In this document: positions 51,665-63,180 of the stretch, piece by piece
Numbering within the stretch: position 1 is the first letter of the stretch
How the letters are laid out: every line of letters starts with the position of its first letter
NCBI RefSeq assembly: GCF_902806685.2
Contig: NC_048557.2
Coordinates: 11,355,554-11,419,553 of the forward strand
Direction: 5' to 3'
From: Maniola hyperantus
Lineage: Eukaryota > Arthropoda > Insecta > Lepidoptera > Nymphalidae
Length of the DNA stretch: 64,000 bases
The notes under the pieces: generated by a model
Databases searched by the model: none
What the model was told of the DNA's origin: nothing
What the model saw: the letters and a program-made list of their open reading frames with translations, nothing else
Made by a program: the position numbers and the translations under genes

Positions 51665-52021
51665 TCCAGCTATTTTATTCATCATAATTGTCTGCAGCAG
51701 GCGGTACCTATCGTGTCGCAAAATACATTATTATGAACAGTTGAATAGGCAGTGAAAGGTTAACGTGACGGCGGCCATTGTTGTGCCGTTACATTATCGG
51801 CTATCATCTGCCGGATAACAAGGGTCTGTACGCCAACAGTTTCCTAATTAAAACCTCCGCCCTGTAGGACTTTACCTATAAGAGTTCCGTGATCAAAACG
51901 CTTCCCGAAAACTAATGCAAACTATACGTAAACAAAATAGAGTCGGACAAAATATCGGAATTTGCTTTTTGTGATAATTTTTCTTGTTTTTTTTTCTTTT
52001 TTCGAAAGTACATAATAACCA
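51659..52021. other. No recognised feature
   Basis: Unassigned sequence. Confidence 0.4.
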
Positions 52022-52270
52022 CAGGGTGTAACCAGAACGGTAGTAAAAACCAAGATAGGTGATATGATAACACCAAAAAAACGTGAAACCATCCAGAAAA
52101 AATCCAATATTTTTAAAAGTTCACGATATTATTACAAATAAAACATCTGACTGACGCTAGAGGTCAACAAACATTGCGTAAGAAGGCCATTCGGAGTCAA
52201 TGCCACATCGTAGGCGGGGCATTGACTCGTGTTTTACACGCTATACATTGCGGGGTTTGAAAATCACTAA
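52022..52270 (-). mobile_element. TIR element related to 8326-8682, one end lost
   Basis: ACAGGGTGTAACCAGAACG end, then CTGACGCTAGAGGTCAAC and GCATTGACTCGTG blocks in the inverse order of the intron 1 copy. Confidence 0.65.
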
Positions 52271-52566
52271 AACCACAAAATGAGGCAAGGCTTTATTCAC
52301 GTGTTTACTCACTCACTTATAGTTTAAACGATAAAATAGACTAAGTATACCTATAATAATATGAGTTCATGAGTTTCTTTATTCCACCATAACTTCTAAA
52401 TGCCTGAACAGATTTGGATGCCTGGGGTATGAGACATAATTATATGACTATATGAGTGCTTATATTGTAACATGTTATTTAAAACTTTTGTTCTAACTTC
52501 TAATTACTCATCTTTAACAATCAAACAATAATCGTCAATTTTTAAGTCTCTTTCTTATGTTACTTT
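52271..52566. other. No recognised feature
   Basis: Unassigned. TTTATTCCACCATAACTTC near 52378 resembles the element at 46985. Confidence 0.4.
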
Positions 52567-52650
52567 TTTTAGCCATGTTCCTCGTGACTAAAATTCCCCT
52601 TTCCCCTCCAACAAAGCGTAAAGCTTGTGCTAGGAGTAGGTAGGTAATAG
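52567..52650 (-). mobile_element. SINE-B 3' fragment
   Basis: AATTCCCCTTTCCCCTCCAA, AGCTTGTGCTAGGAGTAGG. Confidence 0.55.
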
Positions 52651-52687
52651 GTATAAGTCGCACAAATTGCTAATGCGCGTGGCTGCC

Positions 52688-52815
52688 ATTTTAGTGACGT
52701 CAGCACTAGACTGAAGTTTCGAGCTGATGGTATATTTTTATTTCGATTTTTTTTTTCAGAATGACGTAATTTCGATGTTAATGAGACATGGTTCCAGCGC
52801 AATATCAAATTTTAG
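52688..52815 (+). repeat. Second copy of the GACTGAAGTTTCGAGCTGAT repeat
   Basis: It matches 47275-47400 apart from a poly(T) expansion that replaces one of the GACGTCA motifs. Confidence 0.65.
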
Positions 52816-53039
52816 CAATTTCCTTTTATAATTATATAGATTCCCATAGCCCATCAGTTCTAAAACTGTAACTTTAATATCCAGTCAACTAATTTATTTG
52901 ATGGGTAGTGGGTAGTGGGTAGTATGCAAATTAGCCGGTGTAGTATTCAAATTGACTGGTTACAGTTATTGTGGGTAGCGGCGCGTTTGACCCTCGCTAT
53001 TGTTATTGTTATCATCCACAGAAGATACCAATACCACCC

Positions 53040-53265
53040 GGACCAATAAACCAACATTACAAACCAACAAACAAACACACTTTCAAAGTCAAAATTCAAA
53101 GTCAAATGATTTATTCAAAATAGGTAATAAATTACTCTTATTGATGGTCTGGTATAGTGTTAGATTTGTAAGATATAGTGGTGATAATTATTACGCAAAC
53201 TTAAAACTAAAGCTACGAGGGTTCCAAACGCGCCCAGGTCTGAGATTCGCATTTATAATATGGGT
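53040..53265 (-). mobile_element. Hel-1 5' end interrupted by Tail-D
   Basis: Hel-1 sequence CAACAAACAAACACACTTTC breaks at about 53085 and resumes at 53248 (ATTCGCATTTATAATATGGG). Between them is a minus-strand Tail-D retroposon from GGGCGCGTTTGGAACCCTC to its (TTTGAC)n end. Confidence 0.65.
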
Positions 53266-53749
53266 AGCTATGATTGTCATCAAGCGCAAGCCTAATTCTC
53301 AATTTAAAAAAAAAAAAAAAAGAATTGGAAATATGAATTTGTTTTTATTCACGGTCCATGTTTAATGGTTAACACTTCTCTAATCTGTGGGTTAACGTAA
53401 CTTTAATTTGCCGATCATGCAACTGGGCCGTATAACAGTACAATAATTAAGCCGACCATTTTACCAATAACGCGTGTAGTTATCATGCTAATGTGGTACA
53501 ATTGTATTCAAATTCAGGTTATTGTGTTGTTCACGCAGCGCAGCTCGCAGGTTGGTGCGACGCGGATCAACTCTACCAATTAATTACCTATAAGCCGTCA
53601 GAGAGGAATTAGTACAGAATTTACTGCTACGAGAATGCCTCAATTTATAGCTATTTTGGCCTAATTGATATAGTTTCCACAGAATTCGGAATATGTAAAT
53701 GTAAATGTAAATGTTTTTCCGGTTAATTTTTCAAGTTTAGTACTGATGA
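53266..53749. other. No recognised feature
   Basis: Unassigned. (TGTAAA)n run at 53694-53713. Confidence 0.4.
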
Positions 53750-53950
53750 TTACTGACAACATGCCACAAAAAATACGCAAAAAAATATTAATAAAAAGCC
53801 TATATTTTTGAAAGTTTGCAATGTATTGCAAATAAAATATCTGACTGACGCTAGAGGTCAACGATTAGGTAGATAGGTGCACTGGTTCAATGCCGCGTTG
53901 TTAACGGAGCATTGACCCCGAGCTTTGCACGCTATACATTGCGGGTTTGA
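53750..53950 (-). mobile_element. TIR element related to 8326-8682, ends lost
   Basis: CTGACTGACGCTAGAGGTC and GCACGCTATACATTGCGGG blocks. Confidence 0.55.
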
Positions 53951-53987
53951 AAAATACTTTATACAAGATTTAATAAATAACATATGC

Positions 53988-54055
53988 GGTAATAAATTAA
54001 ATTATTTTTTCTTTTTAGTGGTTGTGATAAGGTATATTGAAGTCGGTTTTTATAT
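53988..54055. mobile_element. End fragment of the MITE family at 1645
   Basis: GGTAATAAATTAAATTA to GAAGTCGGTTTTTAT. Confidence 0.5.
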
Positions 54056-54860
54056 TTGTTTGTATAAACAAATTATAGTTGTGCTCTGCTCTGACAGTGA
54101 GTCCCCCAGAAAGCAGCACAGATTCACCACGATGCTTCCAGAGGGGGACATGTGTAAAAGCATCTCCCAGCGAAAAAAGGGGATAGGATATTAATCTGTC
54201 ATCGAAGCGCCGCCGCGCCGCGCCGGCTTCTGAGGATTAAACTGAAAACATTTTTAATTTTTTCGCTTTCAACTTCCACTTTTAGTTCTTCTTGGTTTTG
54301 TGGAGAGGATTACTTACATGTTCTGACGATGAAGCTCTCACTTTTTCCATATCTACGTACAAACTTTGTATGTTAATTAGTGTAATGAGTATACATACTA
54401 ATTATCCCCACACAAATTCACATCAAAAATCTCGATGGCTTCCTAGAAACTACCTACAGATGGGTAGGTAAATAACTTTTCACTTTCTTACTTACAATAA
54501 TTTGAAATGTGTAGTACATGCTTCTATACATAATTAGTATTTATAGACAGATACACTTGCGCATTTTGGTATATTACAAGTTTGCTCTTCGTGAAACGAA
54601 TACAATAGACCGCAATTATTGATGGAAACAATAATATTTGCATCGACCGCTATCGTTTCTGTTAATAATATTAACATAGTGAGCAAATAAACGTAATTGA
54701 AATCATCATAAAAATAAAATACCAATTTCTACGTATCATACTATCGTGTCGTTTTTCTACTCCTTCACTTTGTGAATGTTTCCCTACGATAGATAGTAGA
54801 TACCTTCAAATTATACACATGATTCTGTGATGAGCTGAATAATAAAAAATAACTGTTTTC
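54056..54860. other. Unassigned
   Basis: A GC-rich patch (GCGCCGCCGCGCCGCGCCGG, about 54207) and a palindrome of that motif are visible. No exon was supported. Confidence 0.4.
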
Positions 54861-54965
54861 ATCATCATGATCAGCCCATCCCCGGCTCACTACTGATCAC
54901 GGGTCTCCTCTGGGATCGAAACCCAGACCTCCCGAACCGGCTGACGTCTTGGCTATCGCCACCAA
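54861..54965 (-). mobile_element. SINE-A with internal deletion
   Basis: The (CAT)n tail end and box B head (GGGATCGAAACCCAGACC) are joined with the middle missing. Confidence 0.55.
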
Positions 54966-55470
54966 CTAAGCAGGTACATTATATGGAAGTTTGTACTTTG
55001 TAACAGCAGCTAAGCACACCTAATGTTAATTCTTCGAGTATTCAGCTAAAAATTGTGAAACCCTCCCTTCGGGTGGTGTTCCTACTAGACTTCAACATGG
55101 GGCTTTTTTCAAGGGGCGGATCAACAAATTCCTGAAAGGCCGGCAACGCATTAACGGTTCCTCTGGTGCTGCAAATGTTCATGGGTTTATAATCACTTAA
55201 CAGTGACCCGCTTGCTCGTTTGCTCGCTATTTTTTTTCCCCACATTGATTCTGTTTTTACCACTCACCTACGGAACCGCAATATTATGAGAGCACGTGCT
55301 ATTGGGTCAACAGAGCGAGTTTGGGCAATATAGCGAGCGTCTTCAAACAGGCCGCCATGTCGCATTGGACACGCGTTGTCGATTGGATCATAACCTCTAA
55401 ATATCTCTAACACTATCACTATGTTGAACTTCTATTAGATGGCTATCCATTCGATATACTTCACATACAT
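54966..55470. other. No recognised feature
   Basis: CAAATTCCTGAAAGGCCGGC (55127) resembles 16151 (TTTCTGAAAGGCTGGCAACG), a diverged repeat. Otherwise unassigned. Confidence 0.4.
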
Positions 55471-55855
55471 AGACATAGACATAGGTCTCTTGTAGGGACT
55501 TCTACACGCCACGGTCTTGCGCCGCCGCCATCCAGCGGCTTCCTGCGACTCGTCTGATGTCGTCCGTCCACCTAGGGGGGTCTTCCAACGCTGCGCCTTG
55601 CGGTGCGAGGTCGCCATTCCAGCACCTTGGGACCCCAACGTCTATCGGTTTTTCGAACTATGTGCAACTTCAGCTTCGCAACTCGTTGAGCTATGTCGGC
55701 TACTCTAGTTCTCCTACGGATCTCCTCATTTCCTCATTGATCACGTAGAGAAACTTCAAGCATATCTCTCTCCATCGCCCGCTGAGTGACTCTGAGCTAT
55801 TTTAATATGAGGCCCATCCCATAGGTGGCGTCCATGTCTCGGATCCATAATATGT
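55471..55855 (-). pseudogene. RTE-like LINE C-terminal remnant
   Basis: Minus strand with the CGGACGACATCAGACGAGTC coding block. Frameshifted relative to 48484-48850, which it otherwise parallels. Confidence 0.65.
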
Positions 55856-55861
55856 CAACAC

Positions 55862-55954
55862 AATGCCAAAATTCAGGCCGATCCGTCCAGTAGTATAAGT
55901 TGTGCGTTGATAGATCAATCAGTCAGTCAGTCACCTTTTCCTTTTATAAGTATA
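55862..55954 (-). mobile_element. Hel-2 5' part, downstream member of a tandem pair
   Basis: On the minus strand it starts TATACTTATAAAAGG directly after the CTAG of the next entry and breaks off after CGGCCTGAATTTTGGC. Confidence 0.6.
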
Positions 55955-56213
55955 CTAGCTTATGCTCGCGACTTCATCCGCGTGGACTACACAAATTTCA
56001 AACCCCTATTTCACCCCCTTAGGGGTTGAATTTTCAAAAATCCTTTCTTAGCGGATACCTACGTCATAATAGCTATCTGCATGCCAAATTTCAACCCGAT
56101 CCGTCCAGTAGTTTGAGCTGTGCGTTGATAGATCAGTCAGTCAGTCAATCAGTTAGTTAGTCAGTCAGTCAGTCAGTCAGTCACCTTTTCATATTATATA
56201 TAGAAGATTTAGA
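55955..56213 (-). mobile_element. Full-length Hel-2 copy with expanded GACT repeats
   Basis: Minus strand TCTAAATCTTC start, about ten GACT units, then the standard interior to GCATAAGCTAG. Confidence 0.7.
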
Positions 56214-56516
56214 TTCTGTGCCTACATTTTTGAACTTGATTCTTTAGTTATTATTCTGTGTATTCAAAAAAGTCGCGACTAACTTCACAAAAGCATGCGT
56301 TTCTCTCAACTTGTAAGACGCATAAAGATCCTCCGACATCCGACACAGTAACTGTGGCTCCTCACGCAACTTGCCAAAGATAAGAGACAACAGCACCCTA
56401 CCCTCATTACTACAGCAGATGTTCTCCCTTCGCTATTCTAGGCCTGTGAATATTGCCCAAGGATAAAATATGTACACAATTTTATTTTAAAACTTTTTTC
56501 ACTCGTTTCCTCGTTT
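56214..56516. other. Unassigned
   Basis: A stretch with even base composition (56280-56450). No consistent frame with splice sites was found. Confidence 0.4.
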
Positions 56517-56735
56517 CCTCCCATCGCCGAACCACTACTGAGCAAGAGTCTCTTTTCAGAATGAGAAGGGTTTAACTTATAGTCCACCACGCTGGTCAAA
56601 TGCATATTGACAGACTTCACACACCTTTGAGAACATTATGGAGAACTCTCAGGCATGCAGGTTTGCCCACGATATTTTCCCTCGCCGTTAAAGCAATTAG
56701 AGATCTTAAATTACTCAAAACGCACATACCTAGCT
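56517..56735 (-). mobile_element. SINE-A 3' two-thirds
   Basis: CCCATCGCCGAACCACTACT to CAAAACGCACATACC. Confidence 0.65.
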
Positions 56736-56944
56736 ACTCATCCGATTTAGTCTATGAGATAGAGTAATTGGGTCACGTGATATTTAAATATGCAGCAACT
56801 TGCAACGCATCGTGATTTGAAACCTCTTGAGTTTTTTAACTTATATTTCCATAATAAAATTGGTATTAGTTATTCATCACACGCTCCTCCGTACAGGAAA
56901 CAACGTTAGAAAACATCACATCTTAACATTTTACTGATCTCAAA

Positions 56945-57380
56945 AAAAACCGACCAAGTGCGAGTTAGGCTCGCGCAATGAGGGTTCCGTAGTATTTTTT
57001 TGACACTTTGCAGGATAATTCAAAAACTATGATACATAAAAATAAATAAAAATCTGTTTTAGAATGCACAGGTGAAGACCTTTCATAATATGATACCCCA
57101 CTTGATATAGTTATCTTACTTAAGAAAATTGAAAATACTAATTATTAGTTCATGACCACAATTTAATTTTTTTTGTGTAATCTAACCCTAAATCACGGTT
57201 ATCAGATTTTCCCCCAAATGTCAGCTATAAGATCTACCTACCTGCCAAATTTTATGATTCTAGGTCAACGGGAAGTACCCTGTAGGTTTCTTGACAGACA
57301 GACGGACAGACAGACAGACAGACAACAAAGTCATCCTATAAGGGTTCCGTTTTTCCTTTTCAGGTACGGAACCCTAAAAA
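56945..57380 (-). mobile_element. Complete FP-family element
   Basis: AAAACCGACCAAGTGCGAG at one end and CAGGTACGGAACCCTAAAAA at the other, with (GACA)n and all internal blocks. Confidence 0.65.
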
Positions 57381-57782
57381 TAGCTTCTTAAACCTTTGCC
57401 GCGAATGAAGAATCTGTAGCCAATTTAAGTTCTCCAATCTTAGTTAGGCAGAAATCAAAGCGTTTTGTTTCAGACCAAGAATGCCTAAACGTTTATCCTT
57501 TAATTAAATTTTCTTTATCCCTTTATTCAGTGAGAAAACTCTCAATTTATAAACAAACAAGTTGGGACTTCCCCCCGAACTTGTAACAGATTGTTGTGCT
57601 TTTGTGTTCAGACTAAGCGGAAAGATAGACACACCTCCCAAACTGAAATACTCTTAAAAGTGACAGTATGGTATTTCACACCAAGCGAGAAAAAATCTGA
57701 AAGTGTATAAACAAGATAGTATTAGCAATAAGCAATCGAAAAATGTTAGTTTCATAGATAGACCTTGCAAACTTACCGTGGT
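57381..57782. other. No recognised feature
   Basis: Unassigned sequence. Confidence 0.4.
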
Positions 57783-57899
57783 ACTCAGAGTCGCTAATGG
57801 TTACTTAAGATTGAGTTAAAACGAGACGGATTTATGTGAGAGATATAGCTCTGTCTCGTTTTAACTAAACTTAAGTAACGACTAAGCGACTCTGAGTAC
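57783..57899. mobile_element. Palindromic MITE related to 47812 family
   Basis: ACTCAGAGTCGCTAATGG mirrored by CTAAGCGACTCTGAGT. The inner GTTAAAACGAGAC block is shared with 47812-47935, but the outer ends differ. Confidence 0.7.
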
Positions 57900-58036
57900 A
57901 GCTGTTAGAAGCTTATAAAAGTGAAGCTGGCTGGTGTACGTGTCCCACACATAGCGATTTAAAAGTGGTTATAAGTTTAATTGAAATTGAAATTTATTTA
58001 TTTGCGAGAAACATTATACAATATAATATTATTACA

Positions 58037-58152
58037 CTAGATGATGCCCGCGACTTTGTCCGCGTGGATTTGAGTTTATAAAAATCCCGTGGGAACACTT
58101 TGATTTTTCGGGATAAAAAGCAGCTTATGTCCTTCCCCTGGATGTAAACTTA
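58037..58152 (-). mobile_element. Hel-1 3' half
   Basis: Minus-strand end GCGGGCATCATCTAG. Confidence 0.6.
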
Positions 58153-58169
58153 ACTTTCCCCACATCTCA

Positions 58170-58470
58170 TCTTTTTTTTTAATTCTTTATAGGCAAACGC
58201 TTGACCACAATCACACCTGATGGAAAGTGATGATGCGGCCTAAGATGGGACGCGTTTACCTAGAAGATGCCTATTCACTCTTGTTTTAAAGATACCCGGG
58301 TTGTAATTGGTAGGAAACACATATCGTGGAAGAGTATTCCAAACCTTAGCCATGCGTATGAGGGATGACGAATGAGTCTCCGCTTAGCTTGGTGTACACA
58401 GACTTCTCCTCTCGTCTATTCGCATCTCCACTTTGGTGGAAGCAGTCTTAAAGAGGTATTTCTCAATTTG
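58170..58470 (-). repeat. LINE/retroposon fragment
   Basis: CTTGACCACAATCACACCTG to CTCCACTTTGGTGGAAGC. Two broken coding-like frames, no motif recognised. Confidence 0.45.
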
Positions 58471-59044
58471 ATATTTTTCATCGTATAGGTATTAGAATAT
58501 AGGTAAATTTATGATTTCTTGGGCAATTTGAGTGACTCCTTTTTATTTAATAAGTTCTCTACTAGCTTTGAGACATTATTTCACATTAATTACAAGGTAT
58601 AAATTGCAGTGGTAGATGCATTTGACGATTCAAAAGTATTTTGTAAGTTTTGTAAAAAATGTGTTTAAGTATTTTCTTTTTCTACGTAATATATTTTTAT
58701 TCGTGTTTAAAATCGGCTACTCAAGGGCAGTTTTGTTTTCGAAGTGTCATGATCCGTCTGGTTTTTCTTCTAGTCTATGTACGCTTTAGTGTAGCTACCA
58801 TAGTCTCTGGCGCGTAGATAAAGCAGCTGATGAGATAACGTTGTTATCTCGATTGTACCCTGCAGTTGCTGTGTAGTCTCCAGGTTTATGAGATTCAACT
58901 GATAACGATAACAATAGAACATAGATACAACTCGCGATCTTTAGTTTTCAATCTCATCTTAGGACACCCACTCTTATATAGAAAAAAGATCAAAATTGTT
59001 GCGCTATTTAAATCAGGACTCCGCACAGACTTCACATACTTTTG
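58471..59044. other. No recognised feature
   Basis: Unassigned sequence. Confidence 0.4.
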
Positions 59045-59107
59045 CGTGTGTGTGAAGTCTGTGCGGATACTTGGCCAGCGTGACAGATGGGTTCATCATG
59101 ATGATGG
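59045..59107 (+). mobile_element. SINE-A tail fragment
   Basis: GTGTGTGAAGTCTGTGCGG to GATGGGTTCATCATG. Confidence 0.5.
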
Positions 59108-59164
59108 TGACTATGGCATCAAAATATCTGAATAATATTATATCGACAGTGTTTCCATCCCTTT

Positions 59165-59280
59165 CATCATCATCATGAACCCATCACCGGCTCACTACAA
59201 AGCACGGGTCTCCTCTCAGAGTGAGAAGGGTTTTGGCCCAGTGCGGATTGGTAGACTTCACACACCTTTGAGAATATTAT
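59165..59280 (-). mobile_element. SINE-A 3' part
   Basis: (CAT)n, ACGGGTCTCCTCTCAGAGTG to CACACCTTTGAGAATATT. Confidence 0.65.
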
Positions 59281-60011
59281 TTAAGCTTTATTCATAAGGA
59301 CTTTCACTTACAATTTTAATACAAGTGCGCAATAAAATACGACATTAAAGTTTATATCACAAATTGGAACAGTAGGTCGGAACGTTACAACGTAGGTATA
59401 TTTTATGCGAAATCGCTTCAAATCTGAATGTTGAATGGTTTAATTAATTTTGTTTCTCCGAATCGGCTCTGAGATCGATTACAAGCCGATTGAGCCGATA
59501 ATAATTAATCGGTCTTATTATTGCCATTAAACTGCCATTATATTGTGAATGTTTATGCGACAAGACATACAGGAACATGTAGGCAAGTATATTGTGAATG
59601 ATTGTTTTACGGAAAGCCCTTTTAAATAAATAACATGTAATATTAATGGAGAGTGGCGTGGATATAAAGATGTCAGCACGTGGCACGCGGCACGTTGGTA
59701 CAGGCGGACGCAATAATACCTATATTGATGTTACTACTTTTGTGTCGATTCGCTTGTTTTTCTCTAAAGTTATCTGCATCTTTTTCTTTTTAATATTGCT
59801 AAAAAAGGACGGAAAACGAATTTAAATTTAAAGACTAAGTAATAGTGCATTCTACAAACAAGGCTCATGCCTGGTACCTAAAGCCTCGAAAGAAAGAAAG
59901 AAAATACGTTTTGCAAGTTTATTTGCTGTTGGTATCACAGATAAAACAAAGCATACAATATATGCTCGTGCGTACATACGTGTTTGATTTGACGACTATC
60001 ATGCTTAAAAA
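59281..60011. other. Mostly unassigned
   Basis: Retroposon-like tail TTTAAGCTTTATTCATAAGG at 59281, GAAAGAAAGAAAG run at 59889. Otherwise no signal. Confidence 0.4.
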
Positions 60012-60428
60012 ATCGGCCAAGTGCGAGTCAGACTCGCGCACGAGAGTTCCTTACTAAAATCGTACTTATCTACATATTGCACGATAAATCAAAACCTGTT
60101 ATGCCTAAAAATAAAAACAATTATGTTTTAGAATGTACAAGTAAAGCCCTTTCATATGATATTCCACTTGGTACTGTGAAAGTTGAAAATAGCAATATTT
60201 GTTCATGAACATATTTTAATTTCTCTCTTGTGATGTAACCACAAATTCACGGGTTTTAGATTTTTCCCCTCATGTCTGCTATAAGACCCACCTTCCTGCT
60301 AACTTTTCATGATTCTAGGTCAACGGCAACTACCTACCCTATAGTTTTCTTGACAGACAGATAGACAGACAGACAGACAACAAAGTGATACTATATGATT
60401 ATTAGTGATACTATATGACTACTGATTT

Positions 60429-60785
60429 TTGACGACCTCCCTGGCGCAGTGGTGAGCGCTGTGGTCTTAATAGTGGGAGGTCCCGGGTTTTTTCGATTCC
60501 TGGCAGGGGTTTGGAATTTTATAATTTCTAAATTTCTGGTCTGGTCTGGTGGGAGGCTTCGGCCGTGGCTAGTTACCACTCTACCGACAAAACCGTGCCG
60601 CCAAGCGATTTAGCGTTCCGGTACAATGCCGTGTAAAAACCAAAGGGGTATGGGTTTAATAAAAACTGCCATACCTCTTCCAGGTTAGCCCGCTATCATC
60701 TTAGATTGCATCATCACTTACCACCAGGTGAGATTGCAGTCAAGGGCTAACTTGTATCTAAATAAAAAAAATAAAAAAAAATAAG
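60429..60785 (+). mobile_element. Full-length SINE-C copy
   Basis: CCTCCCTGGCGCAGTGGTGA (box A-like), a degenerate box B (TTTTTTCGATTCCTGGCAGG), body to GGGCTAACTTGTATC, and a poly(A)-rich end. This is the only copy with a head in the window. Confidence 0.7.
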
Positions 60786-60930
60786 GGGCGCGTTTGGAAC
60801 CCTCGTAGCTTTAGTTTTAATTTTGCGTAATAATTATCACCACTATATCTTAGAAATCCAACATCTGACCATCGAAAAGAGTTATTAATTACCTATTTTG
60901 AATAAATCATTTGACTTTGACTTTGAAAAA
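60786..60930 (+). repeat. Tail-D retroposon 3' end
   Basis: GGCGCGTTTGGAACCCTCG to TTTGACTTTGACTTTG. Confidence 0.65.
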
Positions 60931-60976
60931 AAAAGGATTACATTTTCCTTTTACATTTTGAGGTACGGAACCCTAA

Positions 60977-61536
60977 AAAGTAATGATGAGGTTTACACTG
61001 GAGACTATTTGTCTAGAAATATGCTAATTCAATCTCATCGTGAACGTATTTAGGTTATAGCTTATACGTGGCGGGAAATGCGGGCTTTTGGGAACCAGGA
61101 TGCAGGAGTTTTCGTGGCTGACTGTACCGTTGGTTTACTACAGATATGACAGGTTATTATTTGAAGCAAATATGTGGGGGGAGGGGGGGGGGGGGGGGGG
61201 GGGGGAGGTTGAGCGTGCGCTTCAATATTCATTAGTTAAGCAGAATTTGTCTCTACATACTACATCATTTTGTCTTTACAAGTCTTTTTACATAATATCT
61301 ACCAACGCGAACGCTGACTTGTTCGAAATTAAATTAATTTAATCACAAAAAATCTATGCAGTCCCGTGATTATATTACTTTTAATTTGCACTTAAATGTT
61401 TATGCCACGCATATAAATGTATGAAATAGTATAGAAATATTTTTTATTCAAACAAATTGACTTTTGAAACCTTTCTGGTTCGGTATACTTTCTGGTTCGG
61501 TATACTTTTCCTACTCACAGGCATAAAGATATTATC
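60977..61536. other. Unassigned, with a poly(G) tract
   Basis: A 23-base G run (61183-61205) follows GTGGGGGGA. An 18-base CTTTCTGGTTCGGTATAC direct repeat lies at 61470-61506. No gene signal. Confidence 0.5.
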
Positions 61537-61675
61537 CTTCACCGTTAAAGCAAGTGATATTTAATTGCTTAAACCGCACATAACTCCGAAAAGCTGGAGG
61601 AGCATGCCCAGATTCGAACACCCGACCTCCCGAATAGGAGACGGACGTGTTAACCACTAGGCTATCACAGCTTCC
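61537..61675 (-). mobile_element. SINE-A head half
   Basis: Minus strand GCTGTGATAGCCTAGTGG, GGTGTTCGAATCTGGGCATG, to TTAACGGTGAAGG. Confidence 0.7.
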
Positions 61676-61892
61676 ACTCAAGATTGGTAATACACGTTAG
61701 ACGATTGGTAAAGTATTGATTCATTAAACCTATAATAATTAAATCAATGTTTGAAATGTTAAAAGATTTAGTAATCAATCATACTGAGTACTTGGTTATT
61801 GGATTTTTCATTTGACATTTTAACGATAGGTAAGTAGGTATTTTGAGTTAGTAACGATGCTAATAATTACGACAATTCATTTTATGATTGAG
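61676..61892. other. No recognised feature
   Basis: Unassigned sequence. Confidence 0.35.
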
Positions 61893-62168
61893 TCATCATC
61901 ATCATGATCAACCCATCACCGGCTCACTACAGAGCACGGGTCTCCTCTCAGAGTGAGAAGAGTTTTGGCCATAGTCTACCACGCTGGCCATGTGCGGATT
62001 GACAGACTTCACACACCTTTGAGAACATTATGGAGAACTCTGAGGCATGCAGATTTCCTAACGATGTTTTCAACGTTAAAGTAAGTGATATTTAATTGCT
62101 TAAACCGCATATAACTCCGAAAAGTGCTTGCCCGGGATCGAACCCCCGACCTCCGATTAGAAAGCAGA
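61893..62168 (-). mobile_element. Near full-length SINE-A, head truncated
   Basis: Tail (ATG)n at 61893. It runs to GGGGGTTCGATCCCGGGCAA and CTTTCTAATCGGAGG. It lacks about 30 bases of tRNA-like head. Confidence 0.75.
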
Positions 62169-63083
62169 CAGTGACTTATGGGTAGGCAGATTTAAATGGA
62201 ACGCTGTAATCATTTTCAACAGTCAATACAAGTATTGAATACCACTAATACTTATTCACTACCCACAAAGTTTAATGGAGCCACAACAAAACTTATTAAC
62301 ATAAGCAATATAGTATACAAGTACTTAGAGCCTATTCAAATATAGACTATGGAGAGAAGTAATAGTTTAGACTTTAGAGTCTAAGTCAACTTTATGACAA
62401 GTTTGCTCGTAGCTTTGTATCTGCCATACTTACGGTTCATCTAATGTAGCTTTCTATAGGCGAAAGAATTTTTAAAATCAGTTGAGTAGCTTTTGAGTTT
62501 ATCCTACTTTTTATGGAAGCTTGATTTCTTCCGACATTTTGTACAAATATCGATATATTTCAACAAATTAACGCAAACCAATATTAAATTATACCTATAA
62601 ACCTTCCTCTTGAATCACTCTACCTATTATTGAAAACAACATTAAAATCCGTTGCTTGGTTTAAAAGATCTACGCGTTCAAACATACAGAGAGCGGCAAG
62701 CGACTTTATTTTATACTAAGTATGTAGAGATATGAAAGAAGCTTTATGATTAAAACTGAAATATCTTACACCCAAGCTCGGCCACAGCTGTAACTTAATT
62801 TCTGAGATATTAATATTTTCAACTGTGTTCACAAGATTGCTTAGAAATCTGTCGCAAATCGAAAGAAACTGAAAGACATTCTATTTTCTATTCCTAAAGT
62901 AATTTCCTGTACAAAACGACGCAGTGAATCTGTAGACACGATCTGTTCTTAACAAGAATATTCATTGGGTACTCAAATGAACAATATCTTATCTGATGTT
63001 GTTATACAATTAAGTAAAATTAAAAATCACCGAAATCCCAAACGCATTATTGTTATAGGGGACTAAAACTAACACGGAGCCCT
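62169..63083. other. Mostly unassigned
   Basis: A minus-strand Hel-3 scrap lies at about 62435-62505 (AAGCTACTCAACTGATTTTA). The rest is AT-rich. Confidence 0.4.
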
Positions 63084-63180
63084 TGACCACAAGCTATCTC
63101 TTTACCAAATTTCTTTGAAATTGGTTAAATAGATGGGCTGTCAAAAACTAGCAGCATACTTTCAAATTTAAAATGGATAT
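63084..63180 (-). mobile_element. Degenerate Hel-1 5' part
   Basis: CAAATTTCTTTGAAATTGG and GATGGGCTGTCAAAAACTAG. Confidence 0.45.

Larger units (their letters stand above)
60012..60976 (-). mobile_element. FP-family element split by SINE-C and Tail-D
   Basis: The FP 3' part is 60012-60400 (CGGCCAAGTGCGAGTCAG). The terminal GAGGTACGGAACCCTAAAAA is at 60958-60977. A 15-base AGTGATACTATATGA direct repeat (60384 and 60404) sits at the break. Confidence 0.65.
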
